The notes under the pieces: generated by a model
The model's input: only the letters and a program-made list of their open reading frames with translations
What the model was told of the DNA's origin: nothing
Database searches by the model: none
Made by a program: the position numbers and the translations under genes
Shown here: positions 7,625 through 15,232 of the stretch, piece by piece
How positions within the stretch are numbered: position 1 is the stretch's first letter
Layout: each line of letters starts with the position of its first letter
Assembly (NCBI GenBank): GCA_018260275.1
Contig: JAGLBK010000010.1
Span: 1-25,668, forward strand
DNA length: 25,668 nucleotides
Direction: 5' to 3'
From: Deinococcus sp.
Lineage (GTDB): Bacteria; Deinococcota; Deinococci; Deinococcales; Deinococcaceae

Positions 7625-8314
7625 TTAATCTGGTTGCGAGGGCTGAGACCAGAGGGCTTCCCTGACCTGCCCATCCGGGAAAAGGAGGCGCAGACGCCAC
7701 CCCCGCGCGTCGGCCAGGGCCTCACAGCGGGCCTCGGCGAGCGGCCCCGGATGCTGGCCGTCCTCACCCAGCCCCTCCAGCACCACGTCATGCGCGGTAG
7801 ACAGGCTGACGCTGGCGACGCTGCCCTGTTGCATCCCCACCACGCCCGAACTGCCAAAGGGTCGCCCCGCCCACTCGAAGCCCAGGCCGCCCGGTTCGAG
7901 GTGAACGGTCAATTTCGATTCCCTGCCCAGGCACGCGCCGAACAGGTCTCGCAAAGCCCCGGCCAGCGCGGGCAGGTCGGCAGCGCGGGTCAGGTCATGT
8001 TCCAGCGGCCCGCGCAGGCTGGACACTTCCCGGTAAGCCGCGAGGTCGCCAAACGAGCGGGTATAAATTGGCCCTTCTTCCGGCGAAAACAGGTAAGCTT
8101 GCACGTCCACGACGCGCAAAAATCGTACTTCTACGGTTTCGCCCGCCGCGTTGTCGTAGCGCGTTTCCTGTTCGCGGCCCCGGCGCTCGGCGGTGTGCTG
8201 CGCCCCGTTCAGGTCTGCGGCCTGCACCAGCCAGAATTCTTCACTGTAGCTGGCGCTTTTGTCGCCCACCTGTGTTCCGAACAGCAGCAGGGCGACGAAA
8301 AGGCTGTCTGGCAT
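7625..8314 (-). CDS. DUF4288-domain protein, 229 aa
   Basis: The N-terminal part, about residues 5-85, matches the DUF4288 pattern: FVALLLFGTQVGDKSASYSE with a glutamate-rich strand, then AADLNGAQHTAERRGRE, then TRYDNAAGETVEVRFLRVVDV. This domain has no known function. The remaining 140 residues are soluble and unrecognised, with a repeated strand-turn pattern, so the protein is longer than typical DUF4288 members. No signal peptide or membrane helix is convincing. The start ATG overlaps the TAA of rpiA by one base (TAATG), which suggests translational coupling and membership of the bcp-rpiA operon. Confidence 0.72.
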   Translation of the reverse strand: MPDSLFVALLLFGTQVGDKSASYSEEFWLVQAADLNGAQHTAERRGREQETRYDNAAGETVEVRFLRVVDVQAYLFSPEEGPIYTRSFGDLAAYREVSSLRGPLEHDLTRAADLPALAGALRDLFGACLGRESKLTVHLEPGGLGFEWAGRPFGSSGVVGMQQGSVASVSLSTAHDVVLEGLGEDGQHPGPLAEARCEALADARGWRLRLLFPDGQVREALWSQPSQPD

Positions 8315-8993
8315 TACCGCACCAGTTCCCGCACTCCGCCAGGCGCAGCGACAAAGGCCCGTTCGGCCATGCCCAGGAACAGCCCGGTGTCCACCACGCC
8401 CAGCGTGCCCTTGATGCGGCGTTCCAGCGCGTGTGGGTCAAACTGTTCGGGCAACTGCGCGTCGTAGATGTAGTGGCCGTTATCGGTTACGTAGGGCTGT
8501 GCGCCGGGCTGACGCAGACGGCCACCGGGCAAAAACTCGCGCAGACGCTCGACCGTGCTCAGAAAGCCGAAAGGCAAGATTTCGATGGGCAGCGGGGCCT
8601 TTTCGCCCAGCCGGGTCACGATCTTGGTGTGGTCGGCGATGATGATAAGACGCCTGGCCTGCACCTCGGTCATCTTCTCGCGCACCAGAGCGCCGCCCAG
8701 CCCCTTGATAAGGTCGAGGTTCGGCGCGATCTCGTCGGCCCCGTCGATGGCGATGTCGAAGGGTCGCGGGTCGAGCGGCTCGGTCTTGATTCCCACCTCG
8801 CGGGCCAGTTGCTCGCTGGCCTCACTGGTCGCCACCCCGACGATGCCGGTCAGTTCGCCCGCCGCGACCTTGCGCCCGAGTTCCTCGATGGCGTACTTGG
8901 CGGTGCTGCCGGTGCCCAGGCCCACGCGGTCGCCACTGTTGACCAGCCCCACGGCCCGCAGCGCGGCTTCTTTTTTCAGGGCTTCGAGACCGT

Positions 8994-8997
<4 letters not shown>
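8314..8997 (-). CDS. rpiA: Ribose-5-phosphate isomerase A, 227 aa
   Basis: It interconverts ribose-5-phosphate and ribulose-5-phosphate in the non-oxidative pentose phosphate pathway. The family motifs are all present: the phosphate-binding GLGTGSTA at 26-33, the acidic DGADE at 85-89, and KGLGGALVREK at 98-108, in which E107 corresponds to the catalytic base. The length is normal. The start is GTG, overlapping the TGA of bcp as GTGA, and the stop overlaps the next ATG. This places rpiA in the middle of a three-gene operon led by a peroxiredoxin, a grouping that would couple peroxide removal with sugar-phosphate flow; that link is inference. Confidence 0.96.
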
Positions 8998-9491
<494 letters not shown>

Positions 9492-9498
9492 GCCTGTC

Positions 9499-9504
9499 AG
9501 TCTA
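9499..9504 (-). promoter_or_regulatory. -10 box TAGACT of the bcp operon
   Basis: On the minus strand TAGACT ends 7 nt before the bcp ATG at 9491. No Shine-Dalgarno sequence is present, so the first cistron is predicted to be leaderless while rpiA and the DUF4288 gene depend on overlap coupling. Confidence 0.62.
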
Positions 9505-9519
9505 ACGCGGCCTGCCCAC

Positions 9520-9948
9520 TCAGCCTTTGGGGTACAGCACCGCCTGGGTGCAGCGGAACAGCGCCATGAGCTTGCCCTCGGGACTGCGTACCTCGGCGTC
9601 CCAGACCTGCGTGGTGCGCCCGGCGTGGACGCTGCGGGCCTCGCAGGTGATGGTGCCCTCGCGGGCGGTGCCCAAGTGGTTGCTCTTAAGTTCGATAGTT
9701 GTGAAGTTCGCGCCCTCCGGCAGCAGCAGCCGCGTGCCGTATCCGCATGACGTATCGGCCAGCGCGATCACCGAGGCCGCGTGCAAAAAGCCGTTGGGCG
9801 CACGCAATTCCGGGCGCACAGTCAGTTCACTGCGAATCAGGCCACTTTTACCGTCCGTTTCGACATGGATAAACTTGACCCCGATCAGGCCGGGCAAAAA
9901 CCCCTGACCACGTGAATTGAGTTCTTCCAGCGTCGGCAGTTCAGGCAT
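9520..9948 (-). CDS. PaaI-type hot-dog thioesterase, 142 aa
   Basis: The protein has the hot-dog fold pattern of PaaI-family acyl-CoA thioesterases. The helix motif PNGFLHAASVIALADTSCGYG (residues 51-71) carries N52, H56 and D65, matching the family signature in which the aspartate acts in catalysis. The strands FTTIELKSNHLG and GTITCEARSVHAGRTTQVWDAEV follow as expected. A canonical HGG is replaced by HAA, a small deviation. It should hydrolyse some acyl- or phenylacyl-CoA in the cytosol; the substrate is not visible. The start is fixed by the -10 box at 9956-9961; the longer frame upstream runs through repeat hairpins and is not real. Confidence 0.82.
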   Translation of the reverse strand: MPELPTLEELNSRGQGFLPGLIGVKFIHVETDGKSGLIRSELTVRPELRAPNGFLHAASVIALADTSCGYGTRLLLPEGANFTTIELKSNHLGTAREGTITCEARSVHAGRTTQVWDAEVRSPEGKLMALFRCTQAVLYPKG

Positions 9949-9955
9949 CTGCCTC

Positions 9956-9961
9956 AGCCTA
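9956..9961 (-). promoter_or_regulatory. -10 box TAGGCT of a leaderless gene
   Basis: On the minus strand TAGGCT ends 7 nt before the ATG at 9948 and excludes the longer upstream frame. Confidence 0.58.
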
Positions 9962-10050
9962 GCGCGGCAGGTTAGGTCAGACGAATGGCGGTTCAGCAGG
10001 GCAGGGTAAATGCAAAGTTCGACACGCGAGGGAGCTGCACTGCCCCAATT

Positions 10051-10098
10051 CCCCCCTCTGTCCCTGCGGGACATCTCCCCCACAAGGGGGGAGAGGGA
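10051..10098. repeat. Tandem palindromes, REP-like
   Basis: TGTCCC/GGGACA with a TGC loop (10059-10073) is followed at once by TCTCCCCC/GGGGGAGA with a 5-nt loop (10074-10094), and CCCTC/GAGGG can close around both. The arrangement resembles repeated intergenic palindromes found in many GC-rich genomes. Copy number cannot be judged from one window. Confidence 0.6.
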
Positions 10099-10346
10099 GA
10101 AAACCACGTCGTCAACAACGAAATCCTATTCTTAATCATTACTTTCCGAATAGGCACTTAGAACTGAACCTTTGTTCCTCTTCCCACCTACTGCGCCACC
10201 ACCTAGAGCAACGAGGGCCGTCGTGCCCGAAGGGCGCGGGCCTAGGAACCGTGACCAGACATTTCGTCTCCAAGACCCCGCCGGTCGCATCTTCCACGTT
10301 TGCCCGTCGCCTGCAACAGCATCCACCTCCCCAGCGGAGCGCCGCT

Positions 10347-10371
10347 CCCCCTGCCCCTCTGGGGTAGGGGG
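10347..10371 (-). terminator. GC-rich hairpin downstream of the M23 peptidase gene
   Basis: An 11-nt arm, CCCCCTGCCCC, faces GGGGTAGGGGG across a TCT loop, with one G-T pair. It lies about 40 nt after the stop of the gene at 10409. No T run follows, so termination would have to be atypical; the same DNA forms part of a G-quadruplex motif. Confidence 0.35.
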
Positions 10372-10384
10372 CTGGGGGGTGGGG
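10361..10384 (+). other. G-quadruplex motif
   Basis: Four G tracts of 4, 5, 6 and 4 bases on the plus strand are separated by loops of 2, 2 and 1 nt (TA, CT, T). This is a high-stability pattern. It lies just past the 3' end of the minus-strand M23 peptidase gene, so the G-rich strand is the non-template partner only for plus-strand transcription. Confidence 0.65.
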
Positions 10385-10408
10385 CATAGACGCAAAACCC
10401 CCACCAAC

Positions 10409-11584
10409 TCACCGAGGCCAGATCCGCCCAATCCAGTCCTGAGGATTCGTCCCTTCTCCCCGTACCCTCATTTCCAGGTGCAGATGTGGCCCGGCGCTAA
10501 GGCCCGTGGTGCCGACCAGCCCGACCTTCTGCCCGCGCACGACCCGGTCGCCCACCTTGACCAGCAGTTTGCTCTGGTGGAAATACATGCTGATGACTCC
10601 GTTGCCATGATCGATGGCGACCAGATTGCCGCGCACCGGGAACTTGCTGGCGATAACCACCGTGCCGTCGTTGACCGCGTAGACAGCGGTGCCCACGGGC
10701 GCGGGGTAGTCCAGGCCGTAGTGGTAGTTCACCGGCCCCCCCGCCACATAGGTGCGCGGCTGCCCAAAGCTACTGCTTACCGCTCTGGTGTTCAGCGCCG
10801 GGGCGAAAGGCTTGCTCCAGACCTGGGGCGTCCGCAGCTCATAGACGTTCTCGACGGTCTTTTCCTCGGCGGCGCGGCCTGGGTCTTTCAGCAGGCCACC
10901 GATTTTGGGCGGCAGGTTGAGGTGCTGAATAGGCTGGTCAAGGTTGGCGACCGGAATCTGCCCGCGCACCAGTTGATCGCCCAGTTTCACCTGATAGACC
11001 ACCGGGGTCGTCTTGCCCAGCACCACGCGGCCCAGGATGCGGTACTCGCCCGCCGCGCCCACGGGTCTAAGAATCTCGTTGGGGCGGCGCACGTTTTCGC
11101 CCAGTTCGCTGGGAAAACTGACCGTCACGTCGCCTGCCCTGGGGCCCGAGAGCCGCATGACAAAGGCGTCGCCCATAACCAGCCGGGTGTTTGCCACGCT
11201 GATGTCCACGCCCTCGATGTGGGTGCCGGGCGGGGTCGGGACCAGTTGTTCGGGAGACAGGGCGTCGGGCAGTTTGGCAGCGGGCAGGCCGGTATTCACT
11301 GTGCTGATGGGACTGGCGCTAGCACTGCCCGCCTTCTCGTTTTTGGGGCTGGCAGCGGAAACCGGAGCGGCGGGCGCGGCAGCTTCAGCGGGGGTTCCGC
11401 TGAGCCGCAGCACCTGGCCCAGGCTGATGGTGTTGTCCTGGAGATTATTCAGGCGGCGCAGTTCGTCTACGGTTATGCCGTTGGCGCTGGCAACCGAGTA
11501 AAGCGTATCGCCCTTTTGTACGGTGTAGGCGCCAGCGACGCCCGTCAGCAGCGCGGCGGCAAGCAGGAACATTCTGCGGTTCAT
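10409..11584 (-). CDS. Secreted LysM-M23 metallopeptidase (LytM-like), 391 aa
   Basis: A signal peptide (residues 1-19) is followed immediately by one LysM peptidoglycan-binding domain, YTVQKGDTLYSVASANG...LGQVLRL (20-61). A Pro/Ala/Ser linker leads to a beta-rich middle region (about 100-250) of unknown role. The C-terminal M23 domain (about 270-385) carries H288 and D292 in YHYGLDY and H367 and H369 in GPHLHLE, the zinc-site pattern of active lysostaphin/LytM peptidases; H336 in SMYFHQ fits the further catalytic histidine. It should act on the cell wall, either cutting cross-links or activating other hydrolases. The start is ATG 11584: the alternative TTG at 11593 lies inside the -10 box. 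It lies downstream of dtd on the same strand, but has its own promoter. Confidence 0.92.
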   Translation of the reverse strand: MNRRMFLLAAALLTGVAGAYTVQKGDTLYSVASANGITVDELRRLNNLQDNTISLGQVLRLSGTPAEAAAPAAPVSAASPKNEKAGSASASPISTVNTGLPAAKLPDALSPEQLVPTPPGTHIEGVDISVANTRLVMGDAFVMRLSGPRAGDVTVSFPSELGENVRRPNEILRPVGAAGEYRILGRVVLGKTTPVVYQVKLGDQLVRGQIPVANLDQPIQHLNLPPKIGGLLKDPGRAAEEKTVENVYELRTPQVWSKPFAPALNTRAVSSSFGQPRTYVAGGPVNYHYGLDYPAPVGTAVYAVNDGTVVIASKFPVRGNLVAIDHGNGVISMYFHQSKLLVKVGDRVVRGQKVGLVGTTGLSAGPHLHLEMRVRGEGTNPQDWIGRIWPR

Positions 11585-11591
11585 GTCCGAC

Positions 11592-11597
11592 AAGATA
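11592..11597 (-). promoter_or_regulatory. -10 box TATCTT of a leaderless gene
   Basis: On the minus strand TATCTT ends 7 nt before the ATG at 11584 and overlaps the rival TTG start codon at 11593, which decides the start. Confidence 0.62.
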
Positions 11598-11665
11598 CGG
11601 GCTACAGGTGAGAAATGCGCCGCGCCGCTGGCAGACTCTTCTGAGCGTCTCAGGCGGACTTCGGA

Positions 11666-12115
11666 CTATGCTTGCACCCCGGTGTCGAGCGTAATCGTCA
11701 CCGGCCCGTCGTTGGTCAGGTCGATGACCATATGTTCCCCGAAACGGCCCTCCCCGACGGGCAATCCCAGCGCCCGCAGCGCCGTATTGAACTCGCCGTA
11801 CAGCGCTCTGGCCTGCTCGGGCGGTGCGGCGGCGATAAAGCTCGGGCGGTTGCCCCGGCTGGTGTCGGCAAACAGCGTGAACTGACTGATGCTCAGCACC
11901 CCGCCGCCGAGGTCCTGCACGCTACGGTTCATCTTACCCGCGTCGTCGTTGAATACCCGCAACTTGGCGATCTTGGCGGCAAGCTGCCGCGCCGTTTCTG
12001 GGGTGTCTTCCGGCGCGACGCCCAGCAGCACCAGAAAACCGGGGCCGGTTTCCCCGGTCAGTTCGCCTCCAACATGGCAGGTGGCGCGGGTGACCCGCTG
12101 CACTACGGCCCGCAT
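11666..12115 (-). CDS. dtd: D-aminoacyl-tRNA deacylase, 149 aa
   Basis: Dtd removes D-amino acids (and glycine from tRNA-Ala) mischarged on tRNA. The N-terminus MRAVVQRVTRA matches the family start, as in E. coli MIALIQRVTRA. SQFTLFAD at 77-84 carries the conserved threonine, T80. NDGPVT at 135-140 contains the Gly-cisPro pair, G137 and P138, which screens against L-amino acids. Length is normal. The gene follows the DUF1844 gene by 33 nt on the same strand, and the gap is filled by a 16-nt repeat that supplies two extra ATG triplets, both out of frame. Cotranscription with the DUF1844 gene is likely because no -10 box is placed before the ATG; GGGAG about 11 nt upstream may serve as binding site. 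Confidence 0.96.
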   Translation of the reverse strand: MRAVVQRVTRATCHVGGELTGETGPGFLVLLGVAPEDTPETARQLAAKIAKLRVFNDDAGKMNRSVQDLGGGVLSISQFTLFADTSRGNRPSFIAAAPPEQARALYGEFNTALRALGLPVGEGRFGEHMVIDLTNDGPVTITLDTGVQA

Positions 12116-12154
12116 CTCAGTTGGCTCCCATCTCAGTTGCCCCGCATCTCAGTT
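12113..12154 (-). repeat. Three copies of a 16-nt repeat between the DUF1844 gene and dtd
   Basis: AACTGAGATG on the minus strand occurs three times (12154-12145, 12138-12129, 12122-12113) at exact 16-nt spacing. The first copy contains the TGA of the DUF1844 gene and the last contains the ATG of dtd. Each copy is a stop followed by a start, in a different frame because 16 is not a multiple of 3. Confidence 0.8.
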
Positions 12155-12448
12155 ATCGGCCATCGGGAGTTCGGTGTTGCTGGCTGGTGTGGCGGCCAGG
12201 CGTTCGCGCAGGCTGGTCACGGCCCCGCTCAGCAGGTCGGCCTCGGTAAAGTCGAGGTTGCCACGGGTCTTCTCGGCCAGCATGGTCAGCAGTTTCAGGC
12301 TGCTCTCGGCGGTTTGGCGGGCGCGGCTCTGGTCGAGCAGCAGGCCGTCGCGGGCAGCGCGGGCACTGGCGGCGTTCAGGTCGCCCAGCGCGGCCTCGGC
12401 GGTGGCCTGGAGCATGTTGACGAGGCCGACGAATTCGGGGTGAGACAT
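12149..12448 (-). CDS. DUF1844-family protein, 99 aa
   Basis: The small soluble protein matches the DUF1844 pattern: an N-terminal helix beginning EFVGLVNMLQATAEAALG, then a core in which LKLLTMLAEKTRGNLDFTEADLL (51-73) fits the conserved leucine-rich helix and the KTRGNL signature. It is probably all alpha-helical. The family is widespread and has no established function. The start is ATG 12448, chosen because a TATCTT box ends 6 nt upstream; the longer frame would run into the heptamer hairpin. It lies directly before dtd on the same strand and probably shares its transcript. Confidence 0.85.
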   Translation of the reverse strand: MSHPEFVGLVNMLQATAEAALGDLNAASARAARDGLLLDQSRARQTAESSLKLLTMLAEKTRGNLDFTEADLLSGAVTSLRERLAATPASNTELPMADN

Positions 12449-12454
12449 GGTGGG

Positions 12455-12460
12455 AAGATA
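12455..12460 (-). promoter_or_regulatory. -10 box TATCTT of a leaderless gene
   Basis: On the minus strand TATCTT ends 6 nt before the ATG at 12448. Eight bases separate it from the arm of the heptamer hairpin, so promoter and hairpin may interact. Confidence 0.6.
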
Positions 12461-12467
12461 ACAGGAA

Positions 12468-12571
12468 GGCGTGTGGCATGTGGCACGTGGCACGTGGCCT
12501 GTAGAGGCTTCAGCCAATGCTTGAGCTAAAGCTGTCTTTTTCCACAAGCCACAAGCCACGCGCCACACGCC
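12468..12571 (-). repeat. Inverted array of 7-nt repeats, hairpin after ggt
   Basis: Four 7-nt units ending in GTGGC (12471-12498: GTGTGGC, ATGTGGC, ACGTGGC, ACGTGGC) face four complementary units (12541-12568: TCCACAA, GCCACAA, GCCACGC, GCCACAC) across about 42 nt. The outermost 10 bp (GGCGTGTGGC with GCCACACGCC) pair perfectly; the inner units pair with mismatches. The array begins 2-3 nt after the ggt stop codon and could end that transcript or protect its 3' end. Confidence 0.7.
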
Positions 12572-12573
12572 CC

Positions 12574-14169
12574 TCACCACACGGCGATATGCCCATCCGT
12601 CCGGCTCTCCGTCCCGCCTTCCAGCACGCCGCTCACCGGGTCGCGGTGGATCATCTGGCCCCGGCCGAAGCTGCCCGCGTCGAGTTGCACCACGATTTCG
12701 TGGCCGCGTGCGGCGAGCTGACGGGCCAGGTCTGCGCCCAGCGTGGCCTCCACCTCAACCTTTTTGCCGCTGAGCCACTGCCAGCGCGGGGCGTCGAGCG
12801 CCTGCTGCGGGTTCATGCCGTAGCGCACGGTGTTCAGCACTACCTGCACCTGTCCCTGCGGCTGCATGAAGCCCCCCATGACCCCGAACGGCCCCACCGG
12901 GGTGCCGTCGGCCTTACCCAGAAAGCCGGGGATGATCGTGTGGTAGGGCCGCTTGCCCGGCCCAAGCGCGTTGGGGTGCGCCGGGTCGAGGTGAAAGTTA
13001 TGGCCCCGGTTGTGCAGCGCGATTCCGGTGCCCGGCACCACCACGCCGCTGCCGAAGCCCATGTAGTTGCTCTGGATCAGGCTGACCATCTGGCCCTCGG
13101 CGTCGGCGGTGGCGAGGTAGACCGTGCCGCCTGTGCTGGGGGCGCGGGTCGCCGGGTCGTGGGCCCGCTCCGAGAGGTGTTCGCGGTGGGCCTGCGCGTT
13201 CCGGGCCGAGAGCAGATGCTCGACATCCACCGCCACATGGCGCGGGTCCCCGACGTAGGTGTGCGCGTCGTGAAAGCCGCGTTTCATGGCCTCGATCTGA
13301 AGGTGCAGCCCGTCCGGGTCGTCGCGGCGCTCAGGCAGTTCCAGGCCGGAAAGTACGTTCAGTGCGACCAGCGCGGCGATGCCCTGGCCGTTGGGCGGAA
13401 TCTCGTAGACGCGGTGGCCGTCAAACTCGGTCCAGATCGGTGTGACCCACTCGGACCGGTGCGCGGCGAGGTCGCTGGCCCGTAGCAGCCCCCCGGTGGC
13501 CCGCGCGTGGGCGTCTATGCGGGCGGCCAGTTCACCTTCGTAAAAGGCTGTGCCAGAGCTTGCGGCAATCGCTTCGAGCGTGCGGGCGTGGCCTTCGCTG
13601 CGCCACAGCGCCCCCGGACGCGGCGTAAATCCTTCTGGCGCAAAGACCCGGAACCACTCTTCCAGGATGGGCAGGTGCAGGCCCCGGTAAACCTCAGTGG
13701 CCCGCGCCCAGTTGGTCGCCAGCACGGGCGACAGCGGAAAGCCTTCCCGCGCGTAACGGATGGCCGGGGCCAGTACCTCGGCAAAGTCCAGGCGGCCAAA
13801 ACGGGCGTGCAGGTCGGCCCAGCCGCGCACTGCGCCGGGCACCGTCACGGGGGTCCAGCCGTACTTGGGCATCTCTTTGCCTCCCAGCACGTCCAGATTC
13901 AGGGCTGCCGGGGCCGCGCCGCTGGCGTTCAGGCCGTGCAATTCCCCGCCCGCCCACACCAGCGCGAAGTTGTCGCCGCCGAGGCCGTTGCTGGTCGGTT
14001 CGACCACCGTCAGGGTGGCGGCAGTGGCAATGGCCGCGTCTACCGCGTTGCCGCCCGCCTGGAGGATGCTCAGGCCCGCCTGGGCCGCCAGCGGCTGACT
14101 GGTCGCCACCATACCGCGCTGCCCGTAGACCGGACGGCGCACGACTGGATACTCAGGTGTAAAAGTCAC
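12574..14169 (-). CDS. ggt: Gamma-glutamyltransferase, 531 aa
   Basis: The protein is an Ntn-hydrolase that matures by self-cleavage and transfers or hydrolyses gamma-glutamyl groups from glutathione and related compounds. T349 in STGGTVYLATAD aligns with the catalytic threonine of E. coli Ggt (TTHYSVVD) and would become the N-terminus of the small subunit. AGGNAVDAAIATAATLTVVEP (38-58) with NGLGGDNF, and KRPYHTIIPGF plus GVMGGFMQPQGQVQV, are family signatures. No signal peptide is seen, so unlike many relatives it should stay in the cytosol. The start is GTG with a -10 box at 14176-14181. The insertion sequence lies close upstream of this promoter, and a heptamer hairpin follows the stop. 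Confidence 0.94.
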   Translation of the reverse strand: MTFTPEYPVVRRPVYGQRGMVATSQPLAAQAGLSILQAGGNAVDAAIATAATLTVVEPTSNGLGGDNFALVWAGGELHGLNASGAAPAALNLDVLGGKEMPKYGWTPVTVPGAVRGWADLHARFGRLDFAEVLAPAIRYAREGFPLSPVLATNWARATEVYRGLHLPILEEWFRVFAPEGFTPRPGALWRSEGHARTLEAIAASSGTAFYEGELAARIDAHARATGGLLRASDLAAHRSEWVTPIWTEFDGHRVYEIPPNGQGIAALVALNVLSGLELPERRDDPDGLHLQIEAMKRGFHDAHTYVGDPRHVAVDVEHLLSARNAQAHREHLSERAHDPATRAPSTGGTVYLATADAEGQMVSLIQSNYMGFGSGVVVPGTGIALHNRGHNFHLDPAHPNALGPGKRPYHTIIPGFLGKADGTPVGPFGVMGGFMQPQGQVQVVLNTVRYGMNPQQALDAPRWQWLSGKKVEVEATLGADLARQLAARGHEIVVQLDAGSFGRGQMIHRDPVSGVLEGGTESRTDGHIAVW

Positions 14170-14175
14170 CAGCCC

Positions 14176-14181
14176 AGCATA
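14176..14181 (-). promoter_or_regulatory. -10 box TATGCT of ggt
   Basis: On the minus strand TATGCT ends 6 nt before the GTG at 14169. The left end of the insertion sequence is about 50 bp upstream, so any -35 element lies between the two. Confidence 0.55.
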
Positions 14182-14273
14182 AAGAGTCCGGTCGGGTTTT
14201 TGTTTTGCGTGGGCTTACAGCATTTTGCAAAGGCTCTTCACGGATTCCGGGGAGCTAAAAAGCGTCCGGTAAA

Positions 14274-15232
14274 ATGAATCTTGTGCTGAATCTGATTCGT
14301 TTGCTGGACGACGAAAAATGCTTTTCAGTCGTGCGGGAATTGCGTTGGCCCGACGGTATACAGTGCCCGCATTGCGGCAACCCTTACATCACCAAACAGG
14401 GCCGCGATGAGACACAACGATGCAGACAGCGATATCGCTGTCTGCACTGTCAGCGAAAGTTTGATGACCTGACGGGGACGGTCTTTGCTGGACACCATCA
14501 GCCTTTACGTCAGTGGGTTGGATGCTTGTACCTCATGGGCCTCAACCTCAGTCATCGCCAGATTGCCCAGGAGCTGGGCTTGAACGAAAACGACGTACAG
14601 GACATGACTCGTATCCTGAGACAGGATGGGGTTGAACGCAGTACTACGCCACAGCTCGCTGGGACCTTTGAAATTGATGAGGTCTACATCGTTGCTGGAC
14701 ACAAGGGTCAGTCCGAACTCGTCAAAAAAACGGACGGGTTGCAAGAAAACGGCGGCTGAAAGCCAAACGAGGACGCGGCACTGCCGCGTCTGATAAACCA
14801 CCTGTGCTGGGCATGATTGAGCGTGGGGGCAAGCTCGTGCTTCACCTCTGCGACAACGTCCAGCAGCGCACCATTCAACCCCTCATCATTGCAGGCATTT
14901 CCAAAGGTGCTTTGCTCAATACCGATGAATACGCCATTGACAATCGTCTGACCGAGTGGGGATATGGACATGTCACCGTGAACCACGGTGACGGTGAATA
15001 TGCCCGAGATGACGATGGAGACGGCATCAATGAAGTTCATGTCAACACCATCGAGGGCCTCTGGAGTCTACTCCGCTCCTGGCTTCATCCCCATCGCGGA
15101 ATTTCGCAACGCTGGTTACCGCTCTACCTCGGCTTCTTCCAGGTCATGCATAACTTGCGTCTGCGAGGTCAATCTCTTCTCGGCCCGCTACTTTCCCTGC
15201 TTCTGACCTCAGCTCCCCGAAACCCGGTATGA
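14274..15232 (+). pseudogene. IS1595-family (ISXO2-like) transposase, split by a -1 frameshift
   Basis: The first frame (14274-14759) carries an N-terminal zinc ribbon, C31-x2-C34 and C56-x2-C59, a helix-turn-helix-like segment (about 88-115) and the first catalytic aspartate D135 in FEIDEVYI. It stops at TGA 14757-14759. Moving back one base at the A7 tract (14724-14730) joins it to the -1 frame, which reads NGRVARKRRLKAKRGRGTAA and continues to 15232 with D218 in NTDEYAID and E261 in HVNTIEGLW, then the family ending PHRGISQRWLPLYLGFF. The joined protein would be about 319 residues, normal for the family, with a full DDE triad. Either one A was lost from an A8 tract, or frameshifting makes the full enzyme. 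ATG 14274 has no good ribosome binding site. Confidence 0.85.
14724..14730 (+). other. A7 slippery tract in the transposase
   Basis: Seven A residues follow GTC. A -1 slip here gives AAC GGA CGG and restores the conserved frame. AAGGG ends 16 nt upstream, and an 8-bp hairpin (GACGCGGC with GCCGCGTC, 14772-14790) lies 41 nt downstream, farther than usual for a stimulator. Confidence 0.6.

Larger units (their letters stand above)
9962..10408. other. Non-coding intergenic region of 447 bp
   Basis: I see no credible gene. From left to right it holds a pair of hairpins (10051-10098), an AT-rich island (about 10105-10185) with a CCTATTC/GAATAGG inverted repeat, a GC-rich stretch with small stems such as GCCC-GAA-GGGC near 10227-10240, and a C/G-rich hairpin overlapping a G-quadruplex motif (10347-10384). 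Frames crossing it on either strand have no start signal or family resemblance. A small RNA is possible but I recognise none. Confidence 0.6.

Noticed and set aside
10172..11611. 479-codon open frame on the plus strand covering the M23 peptidase and the non-coding gap
   Set aside because: It crosses a G-quadruplex motif and hairpins, is antisense to a recognised peptidase and has no promoter or ribosome site.
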